From assembly GCA_020112395.1 (NCBI GenBank), contig JACCEK010000001.1:372001-436000 (forward strand): DNA of 64,000 bases, given 5' to 3'. The stretch is from Aerococcaceae bacterium DSM 111021 (GTDB lineage: Bacteria; Bacillota; Bacilli; Lactobacillales; Aerococcaceae). The notes under the pieces are model-generated. The model made no database searches. It saw only the letters and a program-made list of their open reading frames with translations, and was not told the origin of the DNA. Positions 34,788 to 44,439 of the stretch are shown here, in pieces. Within the stretch, counting starts at the first letter, position 1, and the number at the start of each line of letters is the position of its first letter. A program made the translations under genes and the position numbers.

Positions 34788-35800
34788 TATTCAACCTCCT
34801 CAGGAAAGTAGAAGTTTTCATGGCAAGTACAACGTACCCAATGATTTTCTGCTACTTCATGTAATTTAGGATCATGCTCATGTTCGTCCTCTTTAATCCA
34901 AGGAACACGGTGAGCGAATCGGCATCCTACTCTAGGTAGATTCGTAATCGAAGGAACGACACCTTGAATAACATGTAATTCTCCTGTTTCGTCATCTACT
35001 AAATCATTTGCTTGTGGAATTGATCGTAATAACGATCTTGTGTATGGATGTTTAGGGTTATTAAATAACTCTTCAACCGTAGCAATTTCCACAAATTCTC
35101 CCGCATACATAACTGCTACACGGTCTGCTGTTTCAGCTACTACCCCTAAATCATGTGTAATTAAAATAATTCCAGATTCAGTCTCTTCTTGAATTTCATT
35201 TAATAAATCCAATATTTGAGCTTGAATTGTTACATCTAACGCTGTAGTAGGCTCGTCAGCAATGATAATACCTGGTTTACAAGCTAATGCAATCGCAATA
35301 ATAACACGCTGTCTCATCCCACCTGACAGTTCATGCGGGTATTGTTTCGCCATACGTTTTGGATTGGCAATTCCCACTTGATCTAACAATTCAATGATAC
35401 GATTTTGGCGTTCCTGTTTATTTAACTTTGTATGATAGAATAATGGCTCTTCGATTTGCGCCTCAATCGTCATTAGTGGATTTAATGATGCTAACGGATC
35501 TTGGAAAATCATTCCAATCTCATCTCCACGAATCTTTAGATATTCACTTTCGGACATATTTAATATGTTTTTGCCTTTGTAATTGATTTCCCCAGTTTGT
35601 TTTGTATTCTTTGGATCATGAAGACCAACAATTGCAGTTGCAAGTGTACTTTTTCCAGAACCAGATTCTCCAACGATTGCTAATTTTTCATTCTTTGATA
35701 ATGTAAATGACACACCATCAACTGCATTATAGTAATCATCTTTAACACGGAATCCGATTTCTACATCTTTCATTTCCAATATAGTCTTATTACTTTCCAT
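34787..35800 (-). CDS. oppD: Oligopeptide ABC transporter ATP-binding protein OppD
   Basis: 337 residues. Walker A GESGSGKST (about 44-52), signature LSGGMRQRV, Walker B IIIADEPTTALD, and the C-terminal cysteine-containing oppD/F domain (GCRFAHRV, RCTCHEN) that in some homologues binds a Fe-S cluster. The ATG at 35800 follows GGAGGG by 6 bases; a longer frame adds 15 unsupported residues. It opens an oppDFBC unit placed between acpP and rnc; no clear promoter was found in the 93 bases upstream. Confidence 0.92.
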   Translation of the reverse strand: MESNKTILEMKDVEIGFRVKDDYYNAVDGVSFTLSKNEKLAIVGESGSGKSTLATAIVGLHDPKNTKQTGEINYKGKNILNMSESEYLKIRGDEIGMIFQDPLASLNPLMTIEAQIEEPLFYHTKLNKQERQNRIIELLDQVGIANPKRMAKQYPHELSGGMRQRVIIAIALACKPGIIIADEPTTALDVTIQAQILDLLNEIQEETESGIILITHDLGVVAETADRVAVMYAGEFVEIATVEELFNNPKHPYTRSLLRSIPQANDLVDDETGELHVIQGVVPSITNLPRVGCRFAHRVPWIKEDEHEHDPKLHEVAENHWVRCTCHENFYFPEEVE

Positions 35801-35847
35801 AATTTCCCTCCGGTGTCGTTTACAAAAAATAAAAACACCACTCATTT

Positions 35848-35867
35848 AAAACAAGCAGCGTTGTTTT
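35848..35867 (-). terminator. Weak terminator-like hairpin after acpP
   Basis: Stem AAAACAA / TTGTTTT with a 6-base GC-rich loop. The stem is AT-only, so read-through into oppD is likely. Confidence 0.4.
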
Positions 35868-35893
35868 TCATAAATATATTGGTACAGATTAAA

Positions 35894-36133
35894 CTATTTT
35901 AATTCATCGATGTATCTAACTGCGTCTCCAATGGTAGATAACTCTTCAATCTTTTCATCATCAAATTGAATATTAAAGTGATCTTCTAATTCCATAACAA
36001 GTTCAACCACATCTAATGAGTCAGCTCCTAGATCCTCAAATGTCATTTCTGCATTCACCTTATCTTCTTGTACACCAAATCTGTCTACGATCATTTCTCT
36101 TACAATATTTAAAGTAGCTTGATTTTCGCTCAC
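35894..36133 (-). CDS. acpP: Acyl carrier protein
   Basis: 79 residues, acidic. The phosphopantetheine site is S39 in [12 protein letters not shown]. The likely start is GTG at 36133 ([10 protein letters not shown]), 8 bases after GGAGG; another GTG three codons earlier sits inside the ribosome binding site. It carries growing acyl chains for fatty acid synthesis. plsX lies 172 bases upstream; fabD and fabG, found between them in B. subtilis, are not here. Confidence 0.93.
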   Translation of the reverse strand: MSENQATLNIVREMIVDRFGVQEDKVNAEMTFEDLGADSLDVVELVMELEDHFNIQFDDEKIEELSTIGDAVRYIDELK

Positions 36134-36305
36134 TTGATACACCTCCGATCTTTATAACTATTTTACATTATATAACATGATACAAATAATCGTCTCATTT
36201 GTCTATCATTTTTTCTAAATAATTATAATTTTCTTTCACATTTAAATATGTACTAAAGTTCATTTACAATGCAATACATCTGACGTCTGGCTTTATTAAT
36301 TTTTT

Positions 36306-37301
36306 CTAATTTTCAAAATATTGTACAACATCTTGTACAACATTTGCACTAACAACTGTTCGTGCTTGTCGAATAGCATTAAATATAGCTTCATCATTTG
36401 AAGAGCCATGTGCTTTAATGACTGGTGATTTCACACCAAGCAAAACAGCTCCACCCTGTTTAGTATCATCTAACTCACTAAAAGTAGTTTTCAACGAATC
36501 CTTTATTAGACCTGCACCAATTTTAGTTTTTAAGCCAGAGTTTTTTAACGTATCAAGTAATAAACCGACGATACCTTTTACTGTACCTTCTAATGTTTTT
36601 AATACTGCATTTCCAGTGAATCCATCAGTAATTACAATATCTACTTCTCCAGTTAAGATTGATTTTGCTTCAACATTGCCGATAAAGTTTATATTATCTA
36701 GCTGTTTAATTAAATCAAACGCTTCTTTAGTAATCGTATTTCCTTTGCCTTCTTCTGTACCATTATTTAACAATCCAATTCGAGGATTTGTCACATTAAG
36801 TACATTTTTTGAATAGAAATTCGCTAAAACGGTGAATTGTTCTAAATTTTCAGGCTTTACTTCTGCATTCGCACCGGCATCCATCAAAATAACTTGAGGT
36901 GATTCTTTCGAAACAGTTGGAATAATTGGCATTAAGCCTGGACGATCAATGTTTTTAATCCGACCTACTACTAACAAACCAGCAGTTAATAAAGCTCCTG
37001 TGTTTCCTGCCGATAGCAATGCATCAGCCTTACCTTCTTTAACGTCACGAGCCGCAACGACCATAGACGCATCTTTTTTTCGTCGAATTGCTTTAACAGG
37101 TTCGTCATCACCCGTTACAATTTCAGTAGTGTGAATCACATTAATTCGTTCATCCTCAATAAGGTATTTATTTATACTCTCTCTGTCACCGTATAAATTA
37201 ATTTGAATATCGTTAAACGTTTTAATAGCTAAATTTGCTCCATCAACAATGGCTTTCGGAGCATTGTCGCCACCCATGGCATCAATTGCGATTGTTATCA
37301 T
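36306..37301 (-). CDS. plsX: Phosphate acyltransferase PlsX
   Basis: 331 residues. It converts acyl-ACP to acyl-phosphate, the first committed step of phospholipid synthesis in Gram-positives. ITIAIDAMGGDNAPKAIVDG is the N-terminal signature, followed by ALLSAGNTGALLTAG (about 94-108) and DGFTGNAVLKTLEG. The start has AATGGAGGAAG upstream. The order recG-plsX-acpP follows the B. subtilis block without fapR. Confidence 0.96.
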   Translation of the reverse strand: MITIAIDAMGGDNAPKAIVDGANLAIKTFNDIQINLYGDRESINKYLIEDERINVIHTTEIVTGDDEPVKAIRRKKDASMVVAARDVKEGKADALLSAGNTGALLTAGLLVVGRIKNIDRPGLMPIIPTVSKESPQVILMDAGANAEVKPENLEQFTVLANFYSKNVLNVTNPRIGLLNNGTEEGKGNTITKEAFDLIKQLDNINFIGNVEAKSILTGEVDIVITDGFTGNAVLKTLEGTVKGIVGLLLDTLKNSGLKTKIGAGLIKDSLKTTFSELDDTKQGGAVLLGVKSPVIKAHGSSNDEAIFNAIRQARTVVSANVVQDVVQYFEN

Positions 37302-37337
37302 TTTCTTCCTCCATTATCTTTTTTATGTTCTTACATA

Positions 37338-39380
37338 CTAAATTTTAATTTGTTGATTTGTCAACCAATTAATAATTGTTTCAACTTCTTGGTTTTCTAT
37401 CTTTAACGGGTTTTTCAAATACCAAACCACTTCTTCTTTTGCTACGTTATGAATATGTTGGTCTTCGATGAGGTTAGCATACTTAAATTGAGGTATACCA
37501 CTTTGTGCTAGTCCTAAAATATCTCCCATACCGCGAATTTTCATATCTTCCTGACTTATAACAAAACCATCGGACTCTTGCTCCATAATTTCCAATCGTT
37601 TTTTCCCTTGTTCTGTGGTAGGTTTCCCAATCAAGTAACAATAGCTTGGTAAGTTACTTCGTCCTACCCGTCCCCTTAGTTGGTGTAACTGTGCTAATCC
37701 AAATCGTTCAGCAGAATGAATAACAATAATTGTTGCATTAGGAACATCTACGCCAACTTCAACCATCGTTGTCGCAACTAATATTTGAATTGAATTTTGT
37801 TCATATTCATTCATAACGTGTTGTTGTTCATCTTTACTAAGCTGTCCATGTAAAGCACCTACGTTCCACTCAGGAAATCGATTAGAAAGCTTCTCTTTTA
37901 TAGCATTTACATTCTCAATTTGCTCAAGGTGTTCAGATTGATCAATAATTGGAAGAACATAATATATCTGATGTCCTTGTCCCAATTCCACAGCCATCTT
38001 ATTATAAAGGATATCAATATTATCTTCATCGACAATTTTAGTTTCAATAGGAATTCTTCCTTTAGGTAATTGATCGATAGTTGAAACAGTCATATCTCCG
38101 TATAAAGTTTGCGCTAATGAACGAGGAATTGGCGTTGCAGTCATTTGTAATATATTCAGTGTTTCTTTCGCTTGGACTTTCTCCATCAAAGCATGCCTTT
38201 GATCTACTCCAAAACGATGCTGCTCATCGATGATAGCTATCCCAAGTTGTTTATATGTAACAGCTGGTTGTATCAAGGCGTGCGTACCGATTATAATTCG
38301 AATTCTCCCACTTGATATTCCATCTAACACTAACTTCTTTTCCTTGGCTTTCATAGCACTTACTAAAATTTCTGCATGATAACCCATCGGTTCAAATATG
38401 CGATTAAAATTTGCGACATGTTGTTTAGCAAGTATTTCAGTAGGAACCATTAAGACTGCTTGATATCCAGCCAAAATAGCCGCCATCATGCCCATGAATG
38501 CAACTAATGTCTTACCACTCCCAACATCACCTTGAAGCATCCTACGCATAGGATATGGAGCCAATAGGTCATAACAAATCTCATTAACAGCTTTTTTCTG
38601 TGCATCAGTTAATTGATAGGGTAGCTCTGTAATAATTTCTTTTAAATCATGATTATCATAGAGTACTCGAACGCCGTTATCTTTTTGCGATTGTTGCATT
38701 GTCGTTTGCAAACGCCATTGATACAAAAAGAACTCCTGAAAAATTATTTTCCGCTCTGCTTCTTTAAACTCTTGTGCATTTTTCGGAAAATGCATTTGAT
38801 ATAAGGCTTTATTTAAAGGCAATAATCGATATTTATGATTGATATCTTCTGGAATCACTTCGTCAATAGAGTCAAAGCTTGATTCAAATGCTGTTTTAAT
38901 CGCTTTAATAATTTGTGGTTGTTTTAAGCCTTTTGTTGAGGAATAAACTGGATTAAAATCCCCATTTGAATCATTTAACTTAATAATTCTCATACCTAAT
39001 AAGTTTTGGCGATCACTTTGCCATTTTCCAAATATTGCTTTTTCTTCACCAACCTCGATTGTTTTGGCTAAATAAGGTTGGTTAAAAAATGAAGCACTAA
39101 TAATATTGTGCTCATCTAAACTAATACGAAAAGTTAATCGACTCTTTCGTCCTCCAAAGTAGTTAACAACTGGTGGGCTAACTACCGTGCCTTTTAAAGT
39201 TACGTTCTCACCATCTAATATCGAATCAAGTGGACGTGCCTGCAAGTCTTCATACCGAAAAGGAAAATGAAACATTAAATCTTTAATTGTGCTGACTCCT
39301 AATGAAGCAAACTTATCCGTTGCAACTGGACCAACGCCATTAAGTTTATTAATCGTATCATTCCAATTTAATTGATCCAT
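37338..39380 (-). CDS. recG: ATP-dependent DNA helicase RecG
   Basis: 680 residues. An N-terminal wedge OB-fold (about 60-150) precedes the helicase core: Walker A GDVGSGKT (about 280-287), DEQHRFG, TATPIPRSLAQT and the motif VI QLRGRVGRS. It reverses stalled forks and branch-migrates Holliday junctions. ATG start with AGAGGAG upstream. It is followed by plsX after 36 bases. Confidence 0.96.
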   Translation of the reverse strand: MDQLNWNDTINKLNGVGPVATDKFASLGVSTIKDLMFHFPFRYEDLQARPLDSILDGENVTLKGTVVSPPVVNYFGGRKSRLTFRISLDEHNIISASFFNQPYLAKTIEVGEEKAIFGKWQSDRQNLLGMRIIKLNDSNGDFNPVYSSTKGLKQPQIIKAIKTAFESSFDSIDEVIPEDINHKYRLLPLNKALYQMHFPKNAQEFKEAERKIIFQEFFLYQWRLQTTMQQSQKDNGVRVLYDNHDLKEIITELPYQLTDAQKKAVNEICYDLLAPYPMRRMLQGDVGSGKTLVAFMGMMAAILAGYQAVLMVPTEILAKQHVANFNRIFEPMGYHAEILVSAMKAKEKKLVLDGISSGRIRIIIGTHALIQPAVTYKQLGIAIIDEQHRFGVDQRHALMEKVQAKETLNILQMTATPIPRSLAQTLYGDMTVSTIDQLPKGRIPIETKIVDEDNIDILYNKMAVELGQGHQIYYVLPIIDQSEHLEQIENVNAIKEKLSNRFPEWNVGALHGQLSKDEQQHVMNEYEQNSIQILVATTMVEVGVDVPNATIIVIHSAERFGLAQLHQLRGRVGRSNLPSYCYLIGKPTTEQGKKRLEIMEQESDGFVISQEDMKIRGMGDILGLAQSGIPQFKYANLIEDQHIHNVAKEEVVWYLKNPLKIENQEVETIINWLTNQQIKI

Positions 39381-39412
39381 AATTAACTCCTCTTAAATAA
39401 TGACTTATATAC

Positions 39413-39452
39413 AAAAAGGGAAAAGAGACAACATGCCCCTCTCCCCCTTTAA
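39413..39452 (-). terminator. Terminator-like hairpin between fakA and recG
   Basis: Minus strand stem AAAGGG..GAGA / TCTC..CCCTTT with an internal bulge, followed by TTGTATA. It is modest and probably attenuates rather than stops transcription. Confidence 0.45.
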
Positions 39453-39456
39453 AAAA

Positions 39457-41130
39457 TTATTCTACAGACATGATATATTCATAAACTGGCTGGTCACCTT
39501 GAATCACTTCAAAGTCGACATCAGCATATGTTTCTTCTAATTCATTAATGATTTGGTCAACTAATTCTTCTTTACCACCATCACCAATAAAGATTGTAAC
39601 TATTTCGCTCTCATCATTAATCATATTATCTAATGTATTAAATAAAGCACGATCTACAGCTGGTTCAGATAAAATAATTTTCCCGTCTACAATACCCATG
39701 AATTCATCTTTAAGTATTTCAACACCATCAAGATTAGTATCACGAATAGCATACGTAATTTGACCAGTAGAAACCATTTTGATGTTTTCATTCATTGCTG
39801 ATTGGTTATCCTCTATAGTAGCTTCAGCGTCAAATGCAAATATTGCACTGATTCCTTCAGGTACGGTTCTTGTCGGAACAACTACAGCTGGTTTTTCAAT
39901 AACTTCTACCGCTTGTTGAGCAGCCATTATAATGTTTTTGTTATTAGGTAATAAAATATAACGTTCTGCAGGTGTAGCTTCCATCGCTTGAACAAAATCT
40001 TGCGTTGATGGATTCATTGTCTGACCACCCGATAGAACAACATCAATACCAATTGATTTCAGCATTTCAGTCATTCCTTCACCGGCAGCAACTGCAATAA
40101 CTGCATAATCTTTATTCGTTACAGCTGCAGTTTGTTGGTGAGACAATGCTTCATTAGCATTTTCTAATTCACGGACCTGTTCACGCATATTATCAACCTT
40201 GATCTTAATTAACTCACCAAATTCTTGACCTAACTGCATAATTTCACCTGGATTTTCCGTGTGAATATGCACTTTAGCTATTTCTTCATCAGAAACAACT
40301 AATAATGAGTCACCTTTTTCATTTAAGATATTACGGAACTCATCATAGTCAAACTCTCTTTCAACAGTTGGACCGTGTCCAATGTGAACCATGATTTCAG
40401 TACAGTAACCGTAAGTAATATCATCCATCGACATTGGGTGTTCGTTTGTCTCTTCAAACACTGCGTGAGAGTGCGCATCTGACTTCTTAGAATGGTCTTC
40501 AGAAATGATTACTTCACCTGTTAAGCTTGAAAGGAAACCTTCATATATACAGAGTAAACCTTTCCCTCCACTATCAACTACACCAACCTGTTTAAGTACA
40601 GGTAACATCTCTGTTGTTTTATCAAGAGCAATACTTGCTCCTTTTACGATTGCACGCATAATTTCAATTATGTCAGTCGTATTTTTTGCTGCTCTTTCAC
40701 CAGCTAAAGCTGATTCACGAGCAACTGTTAAAATAGTACCTTCAACAGGTTTCATTACTGCTTTATAAGCTGATTCTACTCCACCAGCAAATGCTTTTAC
40801 AAAGTATTTTGAATCAACATTCTCTTGATCTTCAATCGCTTTAGAAAAGCCGCGGAATATCTGTGACAAGATAACCCCTGAGTTTCCTCGAGCACCCATC
40901 AATAATCCTTTGGCTAATGCTGTACTTGATTCTCCAACATGTTTAGAAGAATTCTCTTTTAATTTTTCGACACCCGAAATAAATGACATATTCATATTCG
41001 TTCCTGTATCTCCATCTGGTACAGGGAATACATTAAGTGAATTGATTAAGTCAACATTCTTTGTTAAACGATCTGCTCCAGCGATAATCATTGATTGAAA
41101 TTCTGGTGCCGTTAACTTAGTAAGTTCCAA
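39457..41130 (-). CDS. fakA: Fatty acid kinase catalytic subunit FakA (DAK2/YloV)
   Basis: 557 residues. The N-terminal DhaL-type kinase domain has NVFPVPDGDTGTNMN (about 33-47), which binds Mg-ATP, and MGARGNSGVILSQI (about 79-92). The C-terminal domain is of YloV type. With a FakB (DegV) partner it phosphorylates exogenous fatty acids; no fakB is in this window. The start is TTG at 41130 with GGAGG 7 bases upstream. It is linked to asp23 and recG as in B. subtilis. Confidence 0.93.
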   Translation of the reverse strand: MELTKLTAPEFQSMIIAGADRLTKNVDLINSLNVFPVPDGDTGTNMNMSFISGVEKLKENSSKHVGESSTALAKGLLMGARGNSGVILSQIFRGFSKAIEDQENVDSKYFVKAFAGGVESAYKAVMKPVEGTILTVARESALAGERAAKNTTDIIEIMRAIVKGASIALDKTTEMLPVLKQVGVVDSGGKGLLCIYEGFLSSLTGEVIISEDHSKKSDAHSHAVFEETNEHPMSMDDITYGYCTEIMVHIGHGPTVEREFDYDEFRNILNEKGDSLLVVSDEEIAKVHIHTENPGEIMQLGQEFGELIKIKVDNMREQVRELENANEALSHQQTAAVTNKDYAVIAVAAGEGMTEMLKSIGIDVVLSGGQTMNPSTQDFVQAMEATPAERYILLPNNKNIIMAAQQAVEVIEKPAVVVPTRTVPEGISAIFAFDAEATIEDNQSAMNENIKMVSTGQITYAIRDTNLDGVEILKDEFMGIVDGKIILSEPAVDRALFNTLDNMINDESEIVTIFIGDGGKEELVDQIINELEETYADVDFEVIQGDQPVYEYIMSVE

Positions 41131-41164
41131 CTTTCGTCCTCCTTATAGCTAGTCAACTGTATTA

Positions 41165-41521
41165 TTAGTCAACTTTTACTCCTTGAACGTGAACATTCAC
41201 AAAATCTAGTGTGAAGCCTAGTAAACGTTCGACATTATATTTTACTGTTTCTTGAATATTTTGGCAGATAACGGATATTTTTGTTCCATAAGATACAAGT
41301 ATATATACATCAACTGCAACTTGATTACCATTTTGGGAAAGAACTACACCTTTGGCAAAATTCTCTCTACGTAAAATCTCTATTATATTATCACGAAAGA
41401 AACTTTTACTTACCATCCCTACGACACCGTAATTATCGGTAACTGCTGCACCTACAACTGTTGCGATAACTTCGTTGCTTAATGTGATTTGTCCATTTGG
41501 GGTTGGAATATTTATTGCCAT
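41165..41521 (-). CDS. Asp23/Gls24 family protein (YloU)
   Basis: 118 residues, single Asp23 domain. It starts MAINIPTPNGQITLSNEVIATVV and ends in LGFTLDFVNVHVQGVKVD, both typical of YloU. The start has AGGAGGAG upstream. Members affect the cell envelope stress response and are almost always encoded next to fakA, as here. It is the first gene of an asp23-fakA-recG-plsX series. Confidence 0.92.
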   Translation of the reverse strand: MAINIPTPNGQITLSNEVIATVVGAAVTDNYGVVGMVSKSFFRDNIIEILRRENFAKGVVLSQNGNQVAVDVYILVSYGTKISVICQNIQETVKYNVERLLGFTLDFVNVHVQGVKVD

Positions 41522-41589
41522 ATAATCTCCTCCTATTGTTTATATCTTAGTTATTTTATCATAAACATTGCTATTATTCACTTAAATTG

Positions 41590-41617
41590 ATATTACCAAT
41601 CTGATACTGTTTGACAA
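41590..41617 (-). promoter_or_regulatory. Promoter of the asp23-fakA unit
   Basis: Minus strand -35 TTGTCA (41612-41617), 16-base spacer ending TGG, -10 TAATAT (41590-41595). Confidence 0.55.
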
Positions 41618-41670
41618 GAGATTTGAATTATATATTAAATATCGTTCCATTTAACTTCCGATTACAAATA

Positions 41671-41707
41671 AAAAAGCTAACTTGCTCATAGCAAATTAGC
41701 TTATTTA
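41671..41707 (-). terminator. Terminator of rpmB
   Basis: Minus strand stem AAGCTAATTTGC / GCAAGTTAGCTT (one G-U pair), short loop, then TTTTTATTTG. Confidence 0.88.
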
Positions 41708-41722
41708 AATAATATAACGAGA

Positions 41723-41911
41723 TTAAACACGTTCAACTTTACCTGATTTTAATGCACGTGCAGAAACCCAAACTTTCTTAGGCTCGCCGTCTACCATGAT
41801 GCGTACTTTTTGTAAGTTAGCACCAAAACTACGTTTGCTTGCGTTCATTGCGTGCGAACGATTGTTACCAGATCTTGTTTTACGTCCTGTAAAGTAACAT
41901 TCTTTAGCCAT
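41723..41911 (-). CDS. rpmB: 50S ribosomal protein L28
   Basis: 62 residues, normal length. [20 protein letters not shown] and [17 protein letters not shown] match the non-zinc form of L28 (single Cys). The ATG at 41911 follows GGAGG. It is monocistronic and divides the thiN side from the asp23 side as in B. subtilis. Confidence 0.97.
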   Translation of the reverse strand: MAKECYFTGRKTRSGNNRSHAMNASKRSFGANLQKVRIMVDGEPKKVWVSARALKSGKVERV

Positions 41912-41966
41912 TAGTATTTCCTCCATTTCTTGCAGGAGCTGTGTCTCTGCTTTTTCATACCGTATT

Positions 41967-41995
41967 AATTTATCATATTATTCATTCTTATGCAA
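41967..41995 (-). promoter_or_regulatory. rpmB promoter
   Basis: Minus strand -35 TTGCAT (41990-41995), 17-base spacer, -10 TAAATT (41967-41972). Confidence 0.45.
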
Positions 41996-42115
41996 GAATT
42001 TTTCAATATTATTCATAGTTAAAGCGGTTTTGTTTCCAAGAAAATATATTAGTATATCCATAGTTATAAGTCAAGGTACTTTTATACCAATTACTTATAT
42101 CTAATCGCTTTTTAA

Positions 42116-43072
42116 TTAATAACCTTTTTTCTTATTATACTCATTTCTAACAAGTGTCCCGTTTTCTAAATAACTATCCAGATTCTCTTTAAAAATAGGA
42201 TAAATCATATCTCTAAAATGTTCCACATTTCCTGATACATGAGGTGTAATGACTAAGTTTTTGGTTTGCCATAACTTGGATGATTCTGGAAGTGGTTCAG
42301 GAGAAGTTACATCTAGATATGCTCCTGCTATTTTATCATCTTCAAGTACTTCCATTAAATCATTATCATTTACCGACTCTCCACGACCAATGTTAATGAA
42401 ATAAGCTGATTTTTTCATGACAGTGAAAATATTGTTATCAAAGTAAGATTTGCTCGCTTTTGTTAACGGTAATGCATTAATAACAAAATCAACTTCTTCG
42501 AGTACTTCGATACTACTTTCCATTGTATAAGTATTATCAAAATACTGAATGCTACGACCGTTTGAATTAACACCATAAGTCTTCATTCCGAAAAAATTAG
42601 AAGTTCGTGCGATTTCTTTGCCAATAGCCCCTGTTCCATAAACAAGTATTTTTTTATCTTTCAAGGAAAACATATTTGTCATAATATGTTTATCCCATTG
42701 GTTATTTGATTGACTTTTTATCCCAGGAATAATACCTCTAGCAACACCTAATAAATATCCGAAAATATTTTCAGTAATTGGAACAGCGTGAACACCACTC
42801 ATATTCGAAATTAAAATATTCTCATTATTTCGTACATCTTCTGGTATCGCATCAAGGCCAGCTGTATCTTTTTGTACCCATTTTAATTGTGATAATTTCG
42901 ATTCATTTTCATTAAGTTGTGAACTCCAACCGTATACAATTTCGATATTTTTAATGTCTTCTGAATGTATTTCTTCCTTCGTTTTAACTACATAGCCTTT
43001 CGCTGTATCTTTAATTTCTTCCAATTGCCATTCTTTTGTAATAGCATAGATTGCAATAATTGGTTTTGACAT
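42116..43072 (-). CDS. D-isomer-specific 2-hydroxyacid dehydrogenase
   Basis: 318 residues, NAD-dependent oxidoreductase. The Rossmann motif VYGTGAIGKEI lies at about 143-153. Catalytic residues by family comparison are the Arg in INIGRGE (about 230), Glu in LDVTSPEPLP (about 258) and His in ITPHVSG (about 277). Which 2-keto acid it reduces cannot be told. It begins 15 bases after thiN and is the last gene of the rsgA-rpe-thiN series. It is not part of the B. subtilis arrangement. An imperfect hairpin without T run (42065-42099) follows its stop. Confidence 0.87.
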   Translation of the reverse strand: MSKPIIAIYAITKEWQLEEIKDTAKGYVVKTKEEIHSEDIKNIEIVYGWSSQLNENESKLSQLKWVQKDTAGLDAIPEDVRNNENILISNMSGVHAVPITENIFGYLLGVARGIIPGIKSQSNNQWDKHIMTNMFSLKDKKILVYGTGAIGKEIARTSNFFGMKTYGVNSNGRSIQYFDNTYTMESSIEVLEEVDFVINALPLTKASKSYFDNNIFTVMKKSAYFINIGRGESVNDNDLMEVLEDDKIAGAYLDVTSPEPLPESSKLWQTKNLVITPHVSGNVEHFRDMIYPIFKENLDSYLENGTLVRNEYNKKKGY

Positions 43073-43087
43073 ATTTATAGCTCCTTA

Positions 43088-43774
43088 CTATCTCTCATTT
43101 ACTCTTAAAACTAAGACAAGCCCTTCTTTAAATGAGATTATAACTGGATGATTTTCGTCAATAAACTCATTACTAATTAGTGCCCGCGGATATGGTATGT
43201 CTGTCGGCTCTAAATTATAAATAGCATTCTCAATACTCAATTCTTTGACCGCTGTTAAAGTTATAATTGATAAGTAGTCTGGCATCAACGTATCAGCACT
43301 AATTGTATGTAGTCCAGCAAAATAAAACTGAAAAACATGATCTTTCTCGATGAATTTTATTTGACTGACACTTTGTTTGAATCTTGGCTGATAAACCATC
43401 CAAATATTCGCTAGCATATGATCTAATCGCCCTTTGGTTTCTCCGATTCCTCCAAAGATGAAACAGTCTATACCAGGATACTTAGATTGAACGATTTCTA
43501 AAGCTAATTCCATATCAGTATCATCTTTTTGTGCTGGATGTTTAATAATTTGACTGGTATTTTCTTTAATTAGTTGAAACTCCTCTTCAGTTACGGAATC
43601 AAAGTCACCCACGGCATAATCTAATTGATAGCCTGCTTTAATTAATTGCAAACTACCAGCATCTACACCAATATAATACGTTTTATTCTGTTGAACATAT
43701 TTTGGTATCTCTTTTAACGCTGGGTTAGCAGCGCCTCCACATACAACAACCTTTTGATTTTCTACATTCTGCAT
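43088..43774 (-). CDS. thiN: Thiamine pyrophosphokinase
   Basis: 228 residues. It makes thiamine diphosphate from thiamine and ATP. Conserved motifs are GVDAGSLQLIKAG (about 38-50), AVGDFDSVTEEE (about 55-66), KDDTDMELAL and GRLDHMLANIW. Start ATG after AAGGTG. A thiamine transporter ThiT is encoded at 55614-56213, which fits a salvage-based thiamine supply. Confidence 0.93.
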   Translation of the reverse strand: MQNVENQKVVVCGGAANPALKEIPKYVQQNKTYYIGVDAGSLQLIKAGYQLDYAVGDFDSVTEEEFQLIKENTSQIIKHPAQKDDTDMELALEIVQSKYPGIDCFIFGGIGETKGRLDHMLANIWMVYQPRFKQSVSQIKFIEKDHVFQFYFAGLHTISADTLMPDYLSIITLTAVKELSIENAIYNLEPTDIPYPRALISNEFIDENHPVIISFKEGLVLVLRVNER

Positions 43775-43783
43775 TTTAACACC

Positions 43784-44425
43784 TTAATTTCTTAACGAAT
43801 CTATAGCTTCCTTACGATTATTATGATTGAAGATATAAGAACCTGCGACCAGTACATCAGCTCCTGCTTCTATGCATTTTTGACCTGTATCGTCATTAAT
43901 GCCACCATCTACTTCAATCTCATAATGATAATTAAACTCACTACGTAATTCCTTTAATTGCTTAATCTTGTTTAAACTAGACGGTATAAACGTTTGCCCA
44001 CCAAATCCTGGGTTTACCGTCATGACTAATACTAAGTCAACGTCAGATAAAACTGACTTTATCGCTTCTACAGGTGTTCCAGGATTAATAACAACTCCTG
44101 CTTTAGTACCAGTTTGTTTGATTTGTTGAATCACTCGATGAATATGATTGGTTGCTTCTACATGAACCGAAATAATATCAGCTCCAGATTCTGCAACAAA
44201 ATCAATGTAACGTTCTGGCTCATCGATCATCAAATGACAATCAAATGTCTTATCTGTTAAATGGCGAATTGATTTCATAACCATAGGTCCAAACGAAATA
44301 TTCGGCACGAAATTACCATCCATCATATCAATATGAATATAATCTGCGCCATGTTCCACAATATCCAACAAATCATCGCCTAATTTGCTAAAATCTGCAC
44401 TTAAAATTGATGGTGCTACTCTCAT
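43784..44425 (-). CDS. rpe: Ribulose-phosphate 3-epimerase
   Basis: 213 residues, TIM barrel. HIDMMDGNFVPNISFGP (about 32-48), FDCHLMI, NPGFGGQ and EVDGGIN (metal and phosphate binding) are all intact. It interconverts ribulose 5-phosphate and xylulose 5-phosphate. It follows rsgA by 14 bases and precedes thiN by 9. Confidence 0.96.
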   Translation of the reverse strand: MRVAPSILSADFSKLGDDLLDIVEHGADYIHIDMMDGNFVPNISFGPMVMKSIRHLTDKTFDCHLMIDEPERYIDFVAESGADIISVHVEATNHIHRVIQQIKQTGTKAGVVINPGTPVEAIKSVLSDVDLVLVMTVNPGFGGQTFIPSSLNKIKQLKELRSEFNYHYEIEVDGGINDDTGQKCIEAGADVLVAGSYIFNHNNRKEAIDSLRN

Positions 44426-44439
44426 ATATAATCCCCCTA

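Noticed and set aside
36230-36260. TTTAGTACATATTTAAAT upstream of acpP considered as a FapR operator
   Set aside because: Only one half matches, and fapR is missing from its usual place beside plsX.
36418-36816. A 132-codon plus-strand open frame inside plsX
   Set aside because: It is the antisense shadow of plsX with serine/proline-rich nonsense composition.
41611-41640. Plus-strand TTGACA with TATATTAA downstream, between asp23 and rpmB
   Set aside because: It would drive transcription only into the rpmB terminator region on the wrong strand; the overlapping minus-strand TTGTCA/TAATAT fits asp23 better.
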